Shown here in pieces: positions 16,685 to 25,746 of a DNA stretch of 64,000 nt. The stretch spans positions 1-64,000 of the forward strand of contig NZ_JABYQT010000010.1 of NCBI RefSeq assembly GCF_020075495.1, in the 5' to 3' direction. The stretch's first letter is position 1, and every line of letters begins with the position of its first letter. Origin of the DNA: Vreelandella aquamarina (GTDB lineage Bacteria > Pseudomonadota > Gammaproteobacteria > Pseudomonadales > Halomonadaceae). The position numbers and the translations under genes were made by a program. A model generated the notes under the pieces. It did not search any database. It saw only the letters and a program-made list of their open reading frames with translations, and had not been told where the DNA came from.

Positions 16685-17704
16685 ATGACAACGAACAAGA
16701 CAACCCATTATCACGATGACGGCCAGGCGCCCGCGCGCCCGGCCGGTCGCCAGGGGCTGATCAAGCCGCTGCGCACGCTTCTCGATACCTCCGGACTGAT
16801 CGCGATCTTTCTGCTGCTGTTCGTGGCGCTGGCGGTTTTCATCCCCGATTTTCTTACCGGGCGCAACATGGTGGGACTGCTGCTCTCGATCACCCTGATA
16901 GGGAGCCTTGCGACCACCATGATGCTGGTGTTGGCGCTGGGTGAGGTGGATCTTTCCGTGGCCTCTATCGTGGCCTTTGCCGGGGTGGCAGCGGCCGTCG
17001 TGACCTCCAGTACCGGTAGCGTTTTTATTGGCGTGATAGGCGGCATTGTGGCCGGTGGCGCGGTGGGTGTCTTCAACGGTTTCGTGATTGCCAGGTTTGG
17101 CATCAACTCGCTGATTGCCACCCTGGCGGCCATGGAGTTCGTTCGCGGGCTGGCCTATATCACGTCCGGCGGCGACGCGGTGATGATTACCGTACCGGGT
17201 TTCTTTGATCTGGGTAGCGCCTCGTTTCTGGGGCTGACGCTGCCGGTGTGGACCATGCTGTCCTGCTTCGTGATCTTCGGCGTGGTGCTCAACATGACGG
17301 CGTTTGGCCGCAACGTACTCGCCACCGGTGGGAACTCGGAAGCGGCGTCGCTTGCGGGGGTCAATGTTCGGCGCCTGAAGATCATCGTCTTCGGCTTGCA
17401 GGGGGTAGTGGCAGGTGTGGTTGGAGTATTGCTGGCATCACGGATGGGCCTTGGCGACCCCAATACCTCCATGGGGCTGGAGCTTGCGGTGATTTCTGCC
17501 TGTGTTCTGGGTGGGGTGGCGCTATCAGGCGGCGTTGCCACTATTACCGGGGTAGTGGTCGGGGTACTGATCATGGGCTGCGTGCAGAACGCCATGGGGT
17601 TACTGAACGTGCCAACGTTCTACCAGTACCTGGTACGTGGAGCAATTCTGCTGCTGGCGGTGATGTTTGACCGCTGGAAACAGGCCCGCCGACAGCGCGC
17701 CTGA
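16685..17704 (+). CDS. araH: L-arabinose ABC transporter, membrane permease AraH
   Basis: A 339-residue inner-membrane permease with about ten hydrophobic segments, beginning with TSGLIAIFLLLFVALAVFIP. Family marks match AraH/RbsC: LGEVDLSVASIVAFAGV, FNGFVIARFGINSLIATLA, EFVRGLAYITSGG, NVLATGGNSEAASLAGVNV, LASRMGLGDPNTSMG and ISACVLGGVALSGG. The start is ambiguous. ATG 16685 has AAAGGG seven bases upstream, while ATG 16658 overlaps the araG stop (ATGA) and would add nine residues. Forms the channel for L-arabinose with AraG. The next gene, arabonate dehydratase, begins 63 bases later, so transport and catabolism are probably co-transcribed. Confidence 0.94.
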   Translation: MTTNKTTHYHDDGQAPARPAGRQGLIKPLRTLLDTSGLIAIFLLLFVALAVFIPDFLTGRNMVGLLLSITLIGSLATTMMLVLALGEVDLSVASIVAFAGVAAAVVTSSTGSVFIGVIGGIVAGGAVGVFNGFVIARFGINSLIATLAAMEFVRGLAYITSGGDAVMITVPGFFDLGSASFLGLTLPVWTMLSCFVIFGVVLNMTAFGRNVLATGGNSEAASLAGVNVRRLKIIVFGLQGVVAGVVGVLLASRMGLGDPNTSMGLELAVISACVLGGVALSGGVATITGVVVGVLIMGCVQNAMGLLNVPTFYQYLVRGAILLLAVMFDRWKQARRQRA

Positions 17705-17767
17705 CGCCACCTTTTACTACTTCCTTTTTGCTTCGACTTTTTACCGATCCTTTACGGAGAGACGCCC

Positions 17768-19513
17768 ATGTCTGATCGCAAGCCGCCCCTACGTTCTGCC
17801 CAGTGGTTTGGCACCGCCGATAAAAACGGCTTCATGTACCGTAGCTGGATGAAGAATCAGGGCATTCCCGACCATGAATTCCAGGGCAAGCCGATCATCG
17901 GCATCTGCAACACCTGGTCGGAGCTCACGCCCTGCAACGCCCACTTTCGCAAGCTCGCCGAGCACGTCAAGAAGGGCATTCTGGAGGCAGGGGGCTATCC
18001 GGTGGAGTTCCCGGTCTTTTCCAGCGGCGAGTCCAACCTGCGCCCCACGGCGATGTTCACCCGCAACCTTGCGAGTATGGACGTGGAGGAGGCGATTCGC
18101 GGTAATCCCATCGACGCCGTGGTGCTGCTGGTGGGTTGCGACAAGACGACACCGGCGCTTTTGATGGGCGCGGCGAGTTGTGATATCCCCACCATCGTGG
18201 TGACCGGCGGGCCCATGCTCAACGGCAAGCACAAGGGACGTGATATCGGCTCCGGCACCGTGGTCTGGCAGCTCTCCGAGCAGGTCAAGGCGGGCGAGAT
18301 CTCGCTGCACGATTTCATGGCCGCGGAAGCCGGCATGTCGCGCTCGGCGGGCACCTGCAACACCATGGGTACCGCGTCCACGATGGCCTGCATGGCGGAA
18401 TCATTGGGTACCTCGCTCCCCCACAATGCGGCGATTCCCGCGGTGGATTCGCGTCGTTACGTGCTTGCGCACCTCTCGGGCAATCGCATTGTCGAGATGG
18501 TCAACGAAGATCTCAAGCTCTCCAGAATCCTCACCAAAGAAGCGTTTGAAAACGCCATTCGTACCAACGCAGCAATTGGCGGCTCCACCAATGCGGTAAT
18601 CCACCTCAAGGCGATCGCCGGACGCTTGGGGGTCGATCTAAAACTGGACGACTGGAGCCGGATAGGGCGCGGTACGCCTACGCTGGTGGATCTACAGCCA
18701 TCCGGGCGCTATCTGATGGAAGAGTTTTACTACGCCGGTGGGCTGCCCGCGGTGCTCCGGCGCTTGGGCGAGGCCGACCGGCTGCCCTTCAAGGATGCGC
18801 TAACCGTCAACGGCAAGACGCTGTGGGAAAACGTCAAGGATGCCCCGCTTTATAACGACGAGGTGATCCGACCGCTAAATAACCCGCTGACAGCGGATGG
18901 TGGTATCTGTGTGCTGCGCGGCAATCTCGCGCCCAATGGCGCGGTGTTAAAGCCCTCGGCAGCGACGCCGGAGCTGATGCAGCACCGCGGTCGCGCCGTC
19001 GTGTTTGAAGACTTCGATGACTATAAAGCACGCATCAACGACCCGGACCTGGACGTGGAGGCCAACGATATTCTGGTCATGAAACACTGCGGGCCTCGCG
19101 GTTATCACGGCATGGCGGAGGTCGGCAATATGGGGCTACCGCCCAAGCTTCTTGCTCAAGGCGTTACCGACATGGTGCGTATATCCGACGCGCGCATGAG
19201 CGGGACCGCCTATGGCACGGTGGTGCTGCACGTGGCACCGGAGGCCGCCGCAGGTGGACCCTTGGCCGCGGTGCGTAACGGCGACTGGATCGAACTGGAC
19301 TGCGCCAGCGGCCGGCTGCATCTGGATATCAGCGAGGAAGTACTGGCGTCACGTCTGGCAGAACACGACGCCACCGCCGCCTCCACACTCATCGCACGCC
19401 AGGGCGGCTACCGCCAGCTCTATATCGAGCGAGTGCTGCAAGCCGATGAAGGCTGTGACTTTGACTTCCTGATTGGTTGCCGGGGCGCTGATGTGCCGCG
19501 CCATTCGCACTAG
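17768..19513 (+). CDS. L-arabonate dehydratase (IlvD/Edd family)
   Basis: A 581-residue dehydratase of the IlvD/Edd family, matching the sugar-acid branch typified by rhizobial L-arabinonate dehydratase (583 residues). The iron-sulphur ligands are visible: Cys56 in NTWSELTPCN, Cys124 in VGCDKTTPA and Cys197 in SAGTCNTMGTAST, almost the same spacing as in the characterised enzyme. The catalytic serine region SDARMSGTAYG and the GPRGYHGMAEVG loop are near the C-terminus. It converts L-arabonate to 2-keto-3-deoxy-L-arabonate, the substrate for the AraD1 protein at the island's other end. ACGGAGAGACGCCC precedes the ATG. Broader activity on xylonate, fuconate or galactonate is possible in this group. 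Confidence 0.9.
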   Translation: MSDRKPPLRSAQWFGTADKNGFMYRSWMKNQGIPDHEFQGKPIIGICNTWSELTPCNAHFRKLAEHVKKGILEAGGYPVEFPVFSSGESNLRPTAMFTRNLASMDVEEAIRGNPIDAVVLLVGCDKTTPALLMGAASCDIPTIVVTGGPMLNGKHKGRDIGSGTVVWQLSEQVKAGEISLHDFMAAEAGMSRSAGTCNTMGTASTMACMAESLGTSLPHNAAIPAVDSRRYVLAHLSGNRIVEMVNEDLKLSRILTKEAFENAIRTNAAIGGSTNAVIHLKAIAGRLGVDLKLDDWSRIGRGTPTLVDLQPSGRYLMEEFYYAGGLPAVLRRLGEADRLPFKDALTVNGKTLWENVKDAPLYNDEVIRPLNNPLTADGGICVLRGNLAPNGAVLKPSAATPELMQHRGRAVVFEDFDDYKARINDPDLDVEANDILVMKHCGPRGYHGMAEVGNMGLPPKLLAQGVTDMVRISDARMSGTAYGTVVLHVAPEAAAGGPLAAVRNGDWIELDCASGRLHLDISEEVLASRLAEHDATAASTLIARQGGYRQLYIERVLQADEGCDFDFLIGCRGADVPRHSH

Positions 19514-19613
19514 ACCAGGTTTTGTATTGGCTAATAAATAGTCGAATGTATCAAAAGAGCAGCCCCATCAAATGAAGCACCTCTATTAAAAGAACAATAG
19601 GAGAAACGTATTT

Positions 19614-21140
19614 ATGCATGTTCGTGCATCGTTACATCACGATTTCAAGATTAGTCGGATTGATGATCGTCTCTATTCTGCATTCATCGAGCATATGGGA
19701 AGAGCGATCTACTCCGGGATTTATGAACCAGGCCACCCTCAAGCTGATCTCAATGGCTTTCGCAAGGATGTACTTGAACTGGTACGAGATCTTCATATTC
19801 CTGCGATTCGCTATCCTGGCGGTAATTTTGTATCTGCCTATCACTGGGAAGACGGCATAGGCCCCAAAGAGAATCGCCCGGTAAGGCTGGATCTGGCCTG
19901 GCGTTCAAAAGAGAGCAATCAAGTAGGCATCAACGAGTTTGCCCAGTGGGCCCAGATGGCCGGAATCGAGATGATGCTGGCCGTCAATCTTGGTTCGCGT
20001 AGCCTTGAAGATGCGCGCAATTTTGCCGAATACACCCTTCATCCTGGGGGCACCTACTGGTCGGACCTTCGCCGTAGCCATGGGGTTCAGGAACCCTACA
20101 ACGTCAAGATGTGGTGCCTGGGTAACGAGATGGACGGCCCTTGGCAGATAGGCCAGAAAAAGGCCAAGGAGTATGGCCAACTGGCGAATCAAACGGCCAA
20201 GGCGCTCAAGGCACTCGATAGCAATATCGAAGCGATTGTGTGCGGTTCCTCCAACGATCAAATGCCGACGTATCCTGATTGGGAGCGTGAAGTGCTCGAA
20301 GAGTGCTACGAGAATGTCGACTATATCTCGCTGCATAAATACTTCGGCAATTCGAGCCGCGATACGTTGAACTACTTTGCCAAGATCGAAGAAACCGGCC
20401 GATATATTCAGGCCATTGGCGGCGTGATCGATTTCGTGAAAGCCAAGAAGCGCGCCAAGAATGATGTCTACATCTGCTTTGACGAGTGGAATGTCTGGTA
20501 TCACCGCCGTGAAGAGGATGCTAGACGTTGGCATGAATGGAATTGGCCGGAAGCCCCGGCACTGCTTGAAGAGGATTACAACTTTGAGGATGCGCTGTTC
20601 GTTGCAGGCTTGATCAATGAATTTATTCGGCGCAGTGACCGTGTGCGAATTGCCTGTATTGCCCAGCTGGTTAACGTAATCGCCCCTATTCGTGCCGAAA
20701 AAGGCGGCCCCGCCTGGCGTCAAACCATCTATTACCCCTACCAGTTCGCATCACTTTATGGACGTGGCACTGCGCTTGATGTGGCGGTCGATGGCCCTAC
20801 CTACGACTGCAACGTGGCAAGCGATGTGAACTACCTGGATGCAGCAGCGGTGCATGATGAAAAGGCCGGCATGGTGACCCTGTTTCTGGTTAATCGTCAT
20901 CTTGAAGAAGACGTAGATCTGGACATGACGCTGACGGGGTTTTCCAACGCGCGGCTGGTTGAGCACAACGTCATGGCGGGATTTGGGCTACGTGATACCA
21001 ATGGGGCGGATAACCCGGATGCAGTCGCACCGCGCAACGGCACAGGTATCGGTGTCGATAATAGCCGTATCAAGGGTAAGTTGGCAGCACTCTCTTATCA
21101 CGTCCTGCGCCTTGATATATCAACGGGAGTCAGCACATGA
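19614..21140 (+). CDS. abfA: Alpha-L-arabinofuranosidase, glycoside hydrolase family 51
   Basis: A 508-residue enzyme of typical bacterial GH51 length. The catalytic pair is visible: acid/base Glu172 in CLGNEMDGPW and nucleophile Glu291 in CFDEWNVWYH, almost the same positions as in characterised Bacillus enzymes. Other marks are AFIEHMGRAIYSGIYEPGH, IRYPGGNFVSAYHWEDGIGP and LHKYFGN. No signal peptide, so it acts in the cytoplasm, splitting arabinofuranosyl residues off imported arabino-oligosaccharides. AATAGGAG precedes the start. The importer ATPase gene overlaps its stop (ATGA), tying hydrolysis to uptake by the CUT1 transporter that follows. The 100-base gap before it may hold a separate promoter. 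Confidence 0.95.
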   Translation: MHVRASLHHDFKISRIDDRLYSAFIEHMGRAIYSGIYEPGHPQADLNGFRKDVLELVRDLHIPAIRYPGGNFVSAYHWEDGIGPKENRPVRLDLAWRSKESNQVGINEFAQWAQMAGIEMMLAVNLGSRSLEDARNFAEYTLHPGGTYWSDLRRSHGVQEPYNVKMWCLGNEMDGPWQIGQKKAKEYGQLANQTAKALKALDSNIEAIVCGSSNDQMPTYPDWEREVLEECYENVDYISLHKYFGNSSRDTLNYFAKIEETGRYIQAIGGVIDFVKAKKRAKNDVYICFDEWNVWYHRREEDARRWHEWNWPEAPALLEEDYNFEDALFVAGLINEFIRRSDRVRIACIAQLVNVIAPIRAEKGGPAWRQTIYYPYQFASLYGRGTALDVAVDGPTYDCNVASDVNYLDAAAVHDEKAGMVTLFLVNRHLEEDVDLDMTLTGFSNARLVEHNVMAGFGLRDTNGADNPDAVAPRNGTGIGVDNSRIKGKLAALSYHVLRLDISTGVST

Positions 21141-22216
21141 CAGGCGTTACGCTAACATCTGTCGATAAAGTCTTTGGCTCGGCCAAGATTATTGACAATG
21201 TGTCGATGGACATTGCCAAGGGGGAGTTCGCGGTCTTTGTCGGTCCTTCGGGCTGCGGTAAGTCGACCCTGCTGCGCATGATCGCGGGGCTTGAGGAAAC
21301 CAGCGCGGGCACAGTCGAAATCGAAAGCCGGGATGTTACTCAGGTCGAGCCCGCTCAGCGAGAAGTGGCCATGGTGTTTCAATCCTATGCCTTGTATCCC
21401 CACTTGAGTGTGTTTGACAACATGGCGTTCAGTTTGCGCCTGGCCAAGACCCCCAAGCAGCAGATTACGGCTCAGGTCAATGAGGCAGCGCGCATCCTCA
21501 AAATCGAGGAGCAGCTAGACAAGAAGCCCTCCAAACTTTCGGGAGGACAGCGTCAGCGGGTGGCGATTGGGCGGGCGATTGTGCGCCAGCCCAAGGTATT
21601 TCTGTTTGATGAGCCGCTTTCCAATCTGGATGCAGAGTTACGCGTGCAAATGCGCCTTGAGCTTTCTCAGCTACACCGGCAGCTTGGCTCTACCATGATT
21701 TATGTGACCCACGATCAGGTCGAGGCAATGACGCTTGCCGACAAGATTTTTGTCCTGCGCGGAGGCGTTGTTCAACAATCCGGCACGCCTTTGGCGCTTT
21801 ATGACGACCCTGACAACCAGTTCGTCGCCGGCTTTATTGGTTCGCCCGCCATGAATTTTCTGACGGCAACAATTAGCGCAGTCACTCGCGAAGGCGTGGT
21901 TGCCTCTATCGAAGGCAGCGGGGGCCAGACACTAGAAGCAACGCTGCGCGATACCTCCCTCGACATCGGCCAGAACGTGGTGCTGGGCATACGCCCTGAG
22001 CACTTGCATATCCGTGAGGAGGGTTTTAGCGCCACTGTCGAGATGACCGAAAATCTCGGCGGCGTTGCCTATCTGCATTCCCGCTTGGCAGGTGGGCAAA
22101 AAATCGTGATTGAGCGTCGTGGCGAACGCCAGGCGTATCAATGCGAGAGCATTTCAGTCTGGGCTGATGCCAAGCATGTGCTGGTCTTTGATCAGGGGGG
22201 GCAGCGTTTGCGCTAA
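21137..22216 (+). CDS. Sugar ABC transporter ATP-binding protein (UgpC/MsmK type)
   Basis: A 359-residue CUT1-type ATPase. The ABC domain has Walker A GPSGCGKST (36-44), Q-loop VFQSYALYPHL, signature KLSGGQRQRVAIGRAI, Walker B VFLFDEPLSNLD and switch YVTHDQVEAMTLADK. The C-terminal 120 residues are the regulatory TOBE domain (GFIGSPAMNFL, LGIRPEHLHI). Such ATPases energise import of oligosaccharides or glycerol-phosphate and can serve several permeases. It overlaps abfA by four bases, and binding protein and permease genes follow, so the likely cargo is arabino-oligosaccharides. A small dyad CGCTAA-TGCG-TTAGCG with a short T-run (22211-22230) lies across the stop and may lower transcription into the next gene or act as an mRNA-stabilising hairpin. 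Confidence 0.92.
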   Translation: MTGVTLTSVDKVFGSAKIIDNVSMDIAKGEFAVFVGPSGCGKSTLLRMIAGLEETSAGTVEIESRDVTQVEPAQREVAMVFQSYALYPHLSVFDNMAFSLRLAKTPKQQITAQVNEAARILKIEEQLDKKPSKLSGGQRQRVAIGRAIVRQPKVFLFDEPLSNLDAELRVQMRLELSQLHRQLGSTMIYVTHDQVEAMTLADKIFVLRGGVVQQSGTPLALYDDPDNQFVAGFIGSPAMNFLTATISAVTREGVVASIEGSGGQTLEATLRDTSLDIGQNVVLGIRPEHLHIREEGFSATVEMTENLGGVAYLHSRLAGGQKIVIERRGERQAYQCESISVWADAKHVLVFDQGGQRLR

Positions 22217-22321
22217 TGCGTTAGCGTTTTGAAAGCGGCACTGAAAACTAGAACAAGAGCGCGCCATTCGCAGAACTCGTGGCTCGCCAGAGAAGCCATT
22301 CGTCTTTAGGAGACAATAATA

Positions 22322-23599
22322 ATGAAATTACTGAAATCAATCGTACTGGCTACCGCAACCTGCGCCACCGCAACCTCGGCAATGGCACAGACCAACGTGG
22401 TCTGGTGGGACTTCTTTGTAGGCGGCGATGGGCAGCGCATGAAAGCACTGATCAGCCAGTTCAACGAAGAGCATCCGGATATCAATATCGATGCCACCTC
22501 ATCGGAGTGGGGCGTACCGTTTTACACTCGAGTACGTACTGCCTCAGCGGTAGGCCAGGGGCCGGACATGGTGAGCTATCACCTGTCTCGCGTGCCGCTG
22601 GCGCTCTCGGAAGGCATTCTGACGCCTATCAGCGATAGCGATCTTGAGCATGCCGGCCTTGCGCGTACCGACTTTTACGAACGCTCGATAGAGGCCGCGT
22701 CTGACGATGAAGGAACACTATATGCAGTGCCCTTCGATATTCACTCGATCATTCTGTATTACAACAAAAGCTATCTGGAAGGCAGCGAATATCTGGATGA
22801 AGAGGGCAATTTGACCGGAATAGAAAGCCTGGACGATTTAAATGCCGCCCTGGCGCTGGCCCAGGATAACGGCTCCCGAACGCCGCTTTCCTACCAGACT
22901 GGCGGGCCAGGTGGTATCTGGCGGATATTTCATACGCTGCTTAGCCAGCAGGGCGGAACGCTGATCGAAGATGGTGAGGTCTTGCCTGGCGACAATTTCG
23001 ACAAGGCCGTACGTGCCATCGCGATCATGCAAGACTGGGGCGATAACGACTACCAGCCCGAGCATGCCGAATACGAAGCCTCGGTTGCCCTGTTTACGTC
23101 GGGACGTTCGGCCTTCTTCATCAACGGCGTATGGGAAGTGCCGACGCTGGTCGATATGCAAGAAGCGGGCACACTCAGTTTTGAATGGGGCGCAATCAAG
23201 GTGCCGACCCTGCTCGAAGAGGATGCTATCTGGGCCGATAGTCACGCCTTCGCCATCCCGATTCAGGGAAGTGAAGAGATGTCGGCAGAAAAGCGTGAAG
23301 CGGTAATGACCGTCATTGGATGGATGGAAAACCACTCCCTGGACTGGGCGGCAGCTGGCCATATTCCCGCATATTTGCCCACTGCCGAAAGCGAAGAGTT
23401 CGCGCAGATGGAGCCCAATGCGACTTATGCCTCGCTTGCCGATAACGCCGTATATGACGCTCGTTCTACCATCGCTGGTGTGGCCTCCCCGGTCTACGAT
23501 GCAGCGCTGAATGTGATTGCGCCCGCTATCCACGGCTTCCTTGAGCCAGAACAGGCTGCTGAGCAAATGCGCCAGGAGTTGCAGGCGCTGCTTGACTGA
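22322..23599 (+). CDS. Sugar ABC transporter substrate-binding protein (CUT1)
   Basis: A 425-residue periplasmic binding protein of the family 1 (maltose-type) fold. The signal peptide is about residues 1-22 (KSIVLATATCATATSAMAQ). The mature part has VVWWDFFVGGDGQRMKALI at the start, GPDMVSYHLSRVPLAL, YAVPFDIHSIILYYNKSYL, LFTSGRSAFFINGVWEVP and a C-terminal helix bundle. The opening WWDFFVGGDGQR resembles binding proteins for plant-derived oligosaccharides. Because abfA and the ATPase precede it, and two permeases follow, it most likely binds arabino-oligosaccharides released from arabinan or arabinoxylan. TTAGGAGA lies upstream of the ATG. Specificity is inference. Confidence 0.9.
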   Translation: MKLLKSIVLATATCATATSAMAQTNVVWWDFFVGGDGQRMKALISQFNEEHPDINIDATSSEWGVPFYTRVRTASAVGQGPDMVSYHLSRVPLALSEGILTPISDSDLEHAGLARTDFYERSIEAASDDEGTLYAVPFDIHSIILYYNKSYLEGSEYLDEEGNLTGIESLDDLNAALALAQDNGSRTPLSYQTGGPGGIWRIFHTLLSQQGGTLIEDGEVLPGDNFDKAVRAIAIMQDWGDNDYQPEHAEYEASVALFTSGRSAFFINGVWEVPTLVDMQEAGTLSFEWGAIKVPTLLEEDAIWADSHAFAIPIQGSEEMSAEKREAVMTVIGWMENHSLDWAAAGHIPAYLPTAESEEFAQMEPNATYASLADNAVYDARSTIAGVASPVYDAALNVIAPAIHGFLEPEQAAEQMRQELQALLD

Positions 23600-23620
23600 A
23601 CGCCTGCTGGGCTAAACACC

Positions 23621-24577
23621 ATGGCTGCTCGCACTACTGATAAACGCGCAATAAGAGGTAACGGTAGTGCGGCACTTAAGGGAGTTCCACCATTGGCTAT
23701 GATCACAAATCGGCGTAAGCATATTGTGGTGGCGATGACACTGATTGCCCCCTTCGTGTTTATCTTTGCATTGGTATTTCTCTACCCGACGGTGCAAATG
23801 ATCGGATTGAGCTTTACCAATGCGCCATTGATTGGCTCGGGGGAGTGGGTAGGGCTGGATAACTATCGACGTCTGTTGAGCGATAACCTGTTTTATACCT
23901 CGCTCAAGAACAACGGCTATTTTGTGCTGCTGACTGTCGTGCCGACCACGGTGATTGCATTGGCCATTGCGCTGGCGGTCAATCGTCTTTCTGGGCGCAT
24001 GCAGGCGTTGGTCCTGGCGATCTTTTTTCTGCCTTATATCTTGCCTGTCTCGGTGGTTACGCAGATCTGGGCCTGGATGCTCGATTTCCAGTTCGGCATA
24101 CTTCAGCCGCTCCTTGAGTGGATGACGGGCAGGCCTGTGGCTGTCTTCAACCATCCTGGCTGGGTCATGCCTACCGTGGCAGCTATCACTATCTGGTGGA
24201 CGAATGGGTTCAATATTCTGCTGTTCATTGCAGGGCTGCGCAATATTTCCTCCGATCTCTACGAAGCGGCAGCGTTGGATGGTGCCTCTCGGCGACAGCT
24301 GTTCATGAAAATCACCTGGCCGCTTTTGTGGCCGGTCACAGCGCTGGTGCTTACGCTACAGCTCATTCTCCAGCTTAAGCTATTCGACCAGGTGTACCTT
24401 TTAAGTGGAGGCGGCCCCTTCAACTCCTCTTATGTGCTGTTGATGATGGTCTACCGTGAGGCTTTCCAGCTCAACAATGGTGGCTATGCCTCTGCGGTCG
24501 CCCTGGTTCTGTTTGTACTGATCATGGTTGTCTCGGTACTTCAATTCCAGCTGCTGAGAATCGGAGGTCGCAAGTGA
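23621..24577 (+). CDS. Sugar ABC transporter permease (MalF/UgpA type)
   Basis: A membrane permease with six predicted spanning segments, starting at IVVAMTLIAPFVFIFALVFLYP. The cytoplasmic EAA loop is seen as LYEAAALDGASRRQLFMKITWPLL, the contact site for the ATPase. SYVLLMMVYREAFQ marks the late part of MalF/UgpA-type proteins. The start is not settled: the ATG at 23621 gives 318 residues without a convincing ribosome site, whereas AAGGGAG lies eight bases before an in-frame TTG at 23693 and 14 before ATG 23699. The shorter form loses only a polar N-terminal tail. It overlaps the second permease gene by four bases. It forms half of the CUT1 oligosaccharide channel. Confidence 0.92.
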   Translation: MAARTTDKRAIRGNGSAALKGVPPLAMITNRRKHIVVAMTLIAPFVFIFALVFLYPTVQMIGLSFTNAPLIGSGEWVGLDNYRRLLSDNLFYTSLKNNGYFVLLTVVPTTVIALAIALAVNRLSGRMQALVLAIFFLPYILPVSVVTQIWAWMLDFQFGILQPLLEWMTGRPVAVFNHPGWVMPTVAAITIWWTNGFNILLFIAGLRNISSDLYEAAALDGASRRQLFMKITWPLLWPVTALVLTLQLILQLKLFDQVYLLSGGGPFNSSYVLLMMVYREAFQLNNGGYASAVALVLFVLIMVVSVLQFQLLRIGGRK

Positions 24578-25473
24578 GAGTTCAAAGAGTTACCAATCCG
24601 GGTTGGAAAGCCGTTACACACGCCGCCAAGCCGCGGGGGACGAAAATCGGCACTCGAAATGTAGAAAATACCATGCTGCTGGTCATTACGTTGACTGCCG
24701 CTGTCATCTGGATATTTCCGCTTTACTGGGCCTTTGTTACCTCAATCCGCAGTGAAGGCCACGTGGTTAGCGAGGCGGCGGGTCTTCTGCCCGATATGTT
24801 TAGCTTGGCCGCTTATAGCGATGCGCTGTTCAACTCCAACTTGCTGACATGGTATGTCAATTCCATTGGAACCTCGGTCATTATCACTGTCCTGGTACTG
24901 ATATCCGGGATGATGTGCGCTTACGCATTATCGCAGATGCGCTTTGCGGGCCGAAGAGTGCTGTATGCCGTTGTTCTGGCAAGCTTCATGATCCCTTCTC
25001 AAGCGCTGGTGGTCACTCAGTTCGTACTCATGAGCGATCTTGGGCTGGTGAATACCTGGGCGGGCATTATTCTGCCGCAACTCATCGTTCCCGTAGTGAT
25101 CATTGTCTACAAGCAGTTCTTTGATGCGGTGCCCAAGGAGATGCGCGAGGCTGTGCTACTGGATGGTGGCGGGGAGTATACGCTGCTGTTCAAGGTTTAC
25201 CTGCCGCTTAACTGGGGCATCACCTCGGCGCTTGCGATCATTACCTTTATCATGGCGTGGAACCAGTTCTTCTGGCCTTTTCTGGTAATTACGTCAGAAA
25301 ACATGATGACCATCCCAGTCGGGATCACACAGGTACGGGATACCTTCGGCGTCAATTACGCACGCGTAATGGCAGTAGCGCTATTGGGAGCCGCCCCTGT
25401 GGCGATTGCTTATCTTATCTTCCAGAAAAAAGTGACCGAAGCGGTAATGATTTCCTCGGGAGTCAAGGGATGA
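24574..25473 (+). CDS. Sugar ABC transporter permease (MalG/UgpE type)
   Basis: A 299-residue permease, the partner of the preceding one, starting at a GTG that overlaps the previous TGA (GTGA). It has six membrane segments, from NTMLLVITLTAAVIWIFPLY onward, and the EAA loop EMREAVLLDGGGEYTLLFKV. The tail FQKKVTEAVMISSGVKG is the usual MalG-type ending (G-x-x-x-G-A-x-K-G). Together with the other permease, the UgpC-like ATPase and the binding protein it makes a complete CUT1 importer. The gene is the last of the abfA transcript. The 273 bases that follow, up to the porin, hold no ORF; a sequence ACTAAAATATAGTGCC at about 25546 may be the porin's -10 region, though this is weak. Confidence 0.92.
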   Translation: MRVQRVTNPGWKAVTHAAKPRGTKIGTRNVENTMLLVITLTAAVIWIFPLYWAFVTSIRSEGHVVSEAAGLLPDMFSLAAYSDALFNSNLLTWYVNSIGTSVIITVLVLISGMMCAYALSQMRFAGRRVLYAVVLASFMIPSQALVVTQFVLMSDLGLVNTWAGIILPQLIVPVVIIVYKQFFDAVPKEMREAVLLDGGGEYTLLFKVYLPLNWGITSALAIITFIMAWNQFFWPFLVITSENMMTIPVGITQVRDTFGVNYARVMAVALLGAAPVAIAYLIFQKKVTEAVMISSGVKG

Positions 25474-25746
25474 TTGTTAACCGTGATAAGGCATGTCCTA
25501 TAACGCAATATTGATGATCAAGTTCGTATCGTCAATATCCGTTTTACTAAAATATAGTGCCATTTATAGGCGTTATTGGTAAAGCCTCGTCTACGAACAG
25601 ATGAATTTCAGAAATTGGCGACATTTCAGGCGTCAATGCTGAAAGAAGGGATGGTTCGATCTTCATGAAGCCATCTTGTAATCATGTGAGTCGAAGCTCA
25701 CTACTCTTGTTAAAACAACTAAAACAATCAATAAGGATAAATGATT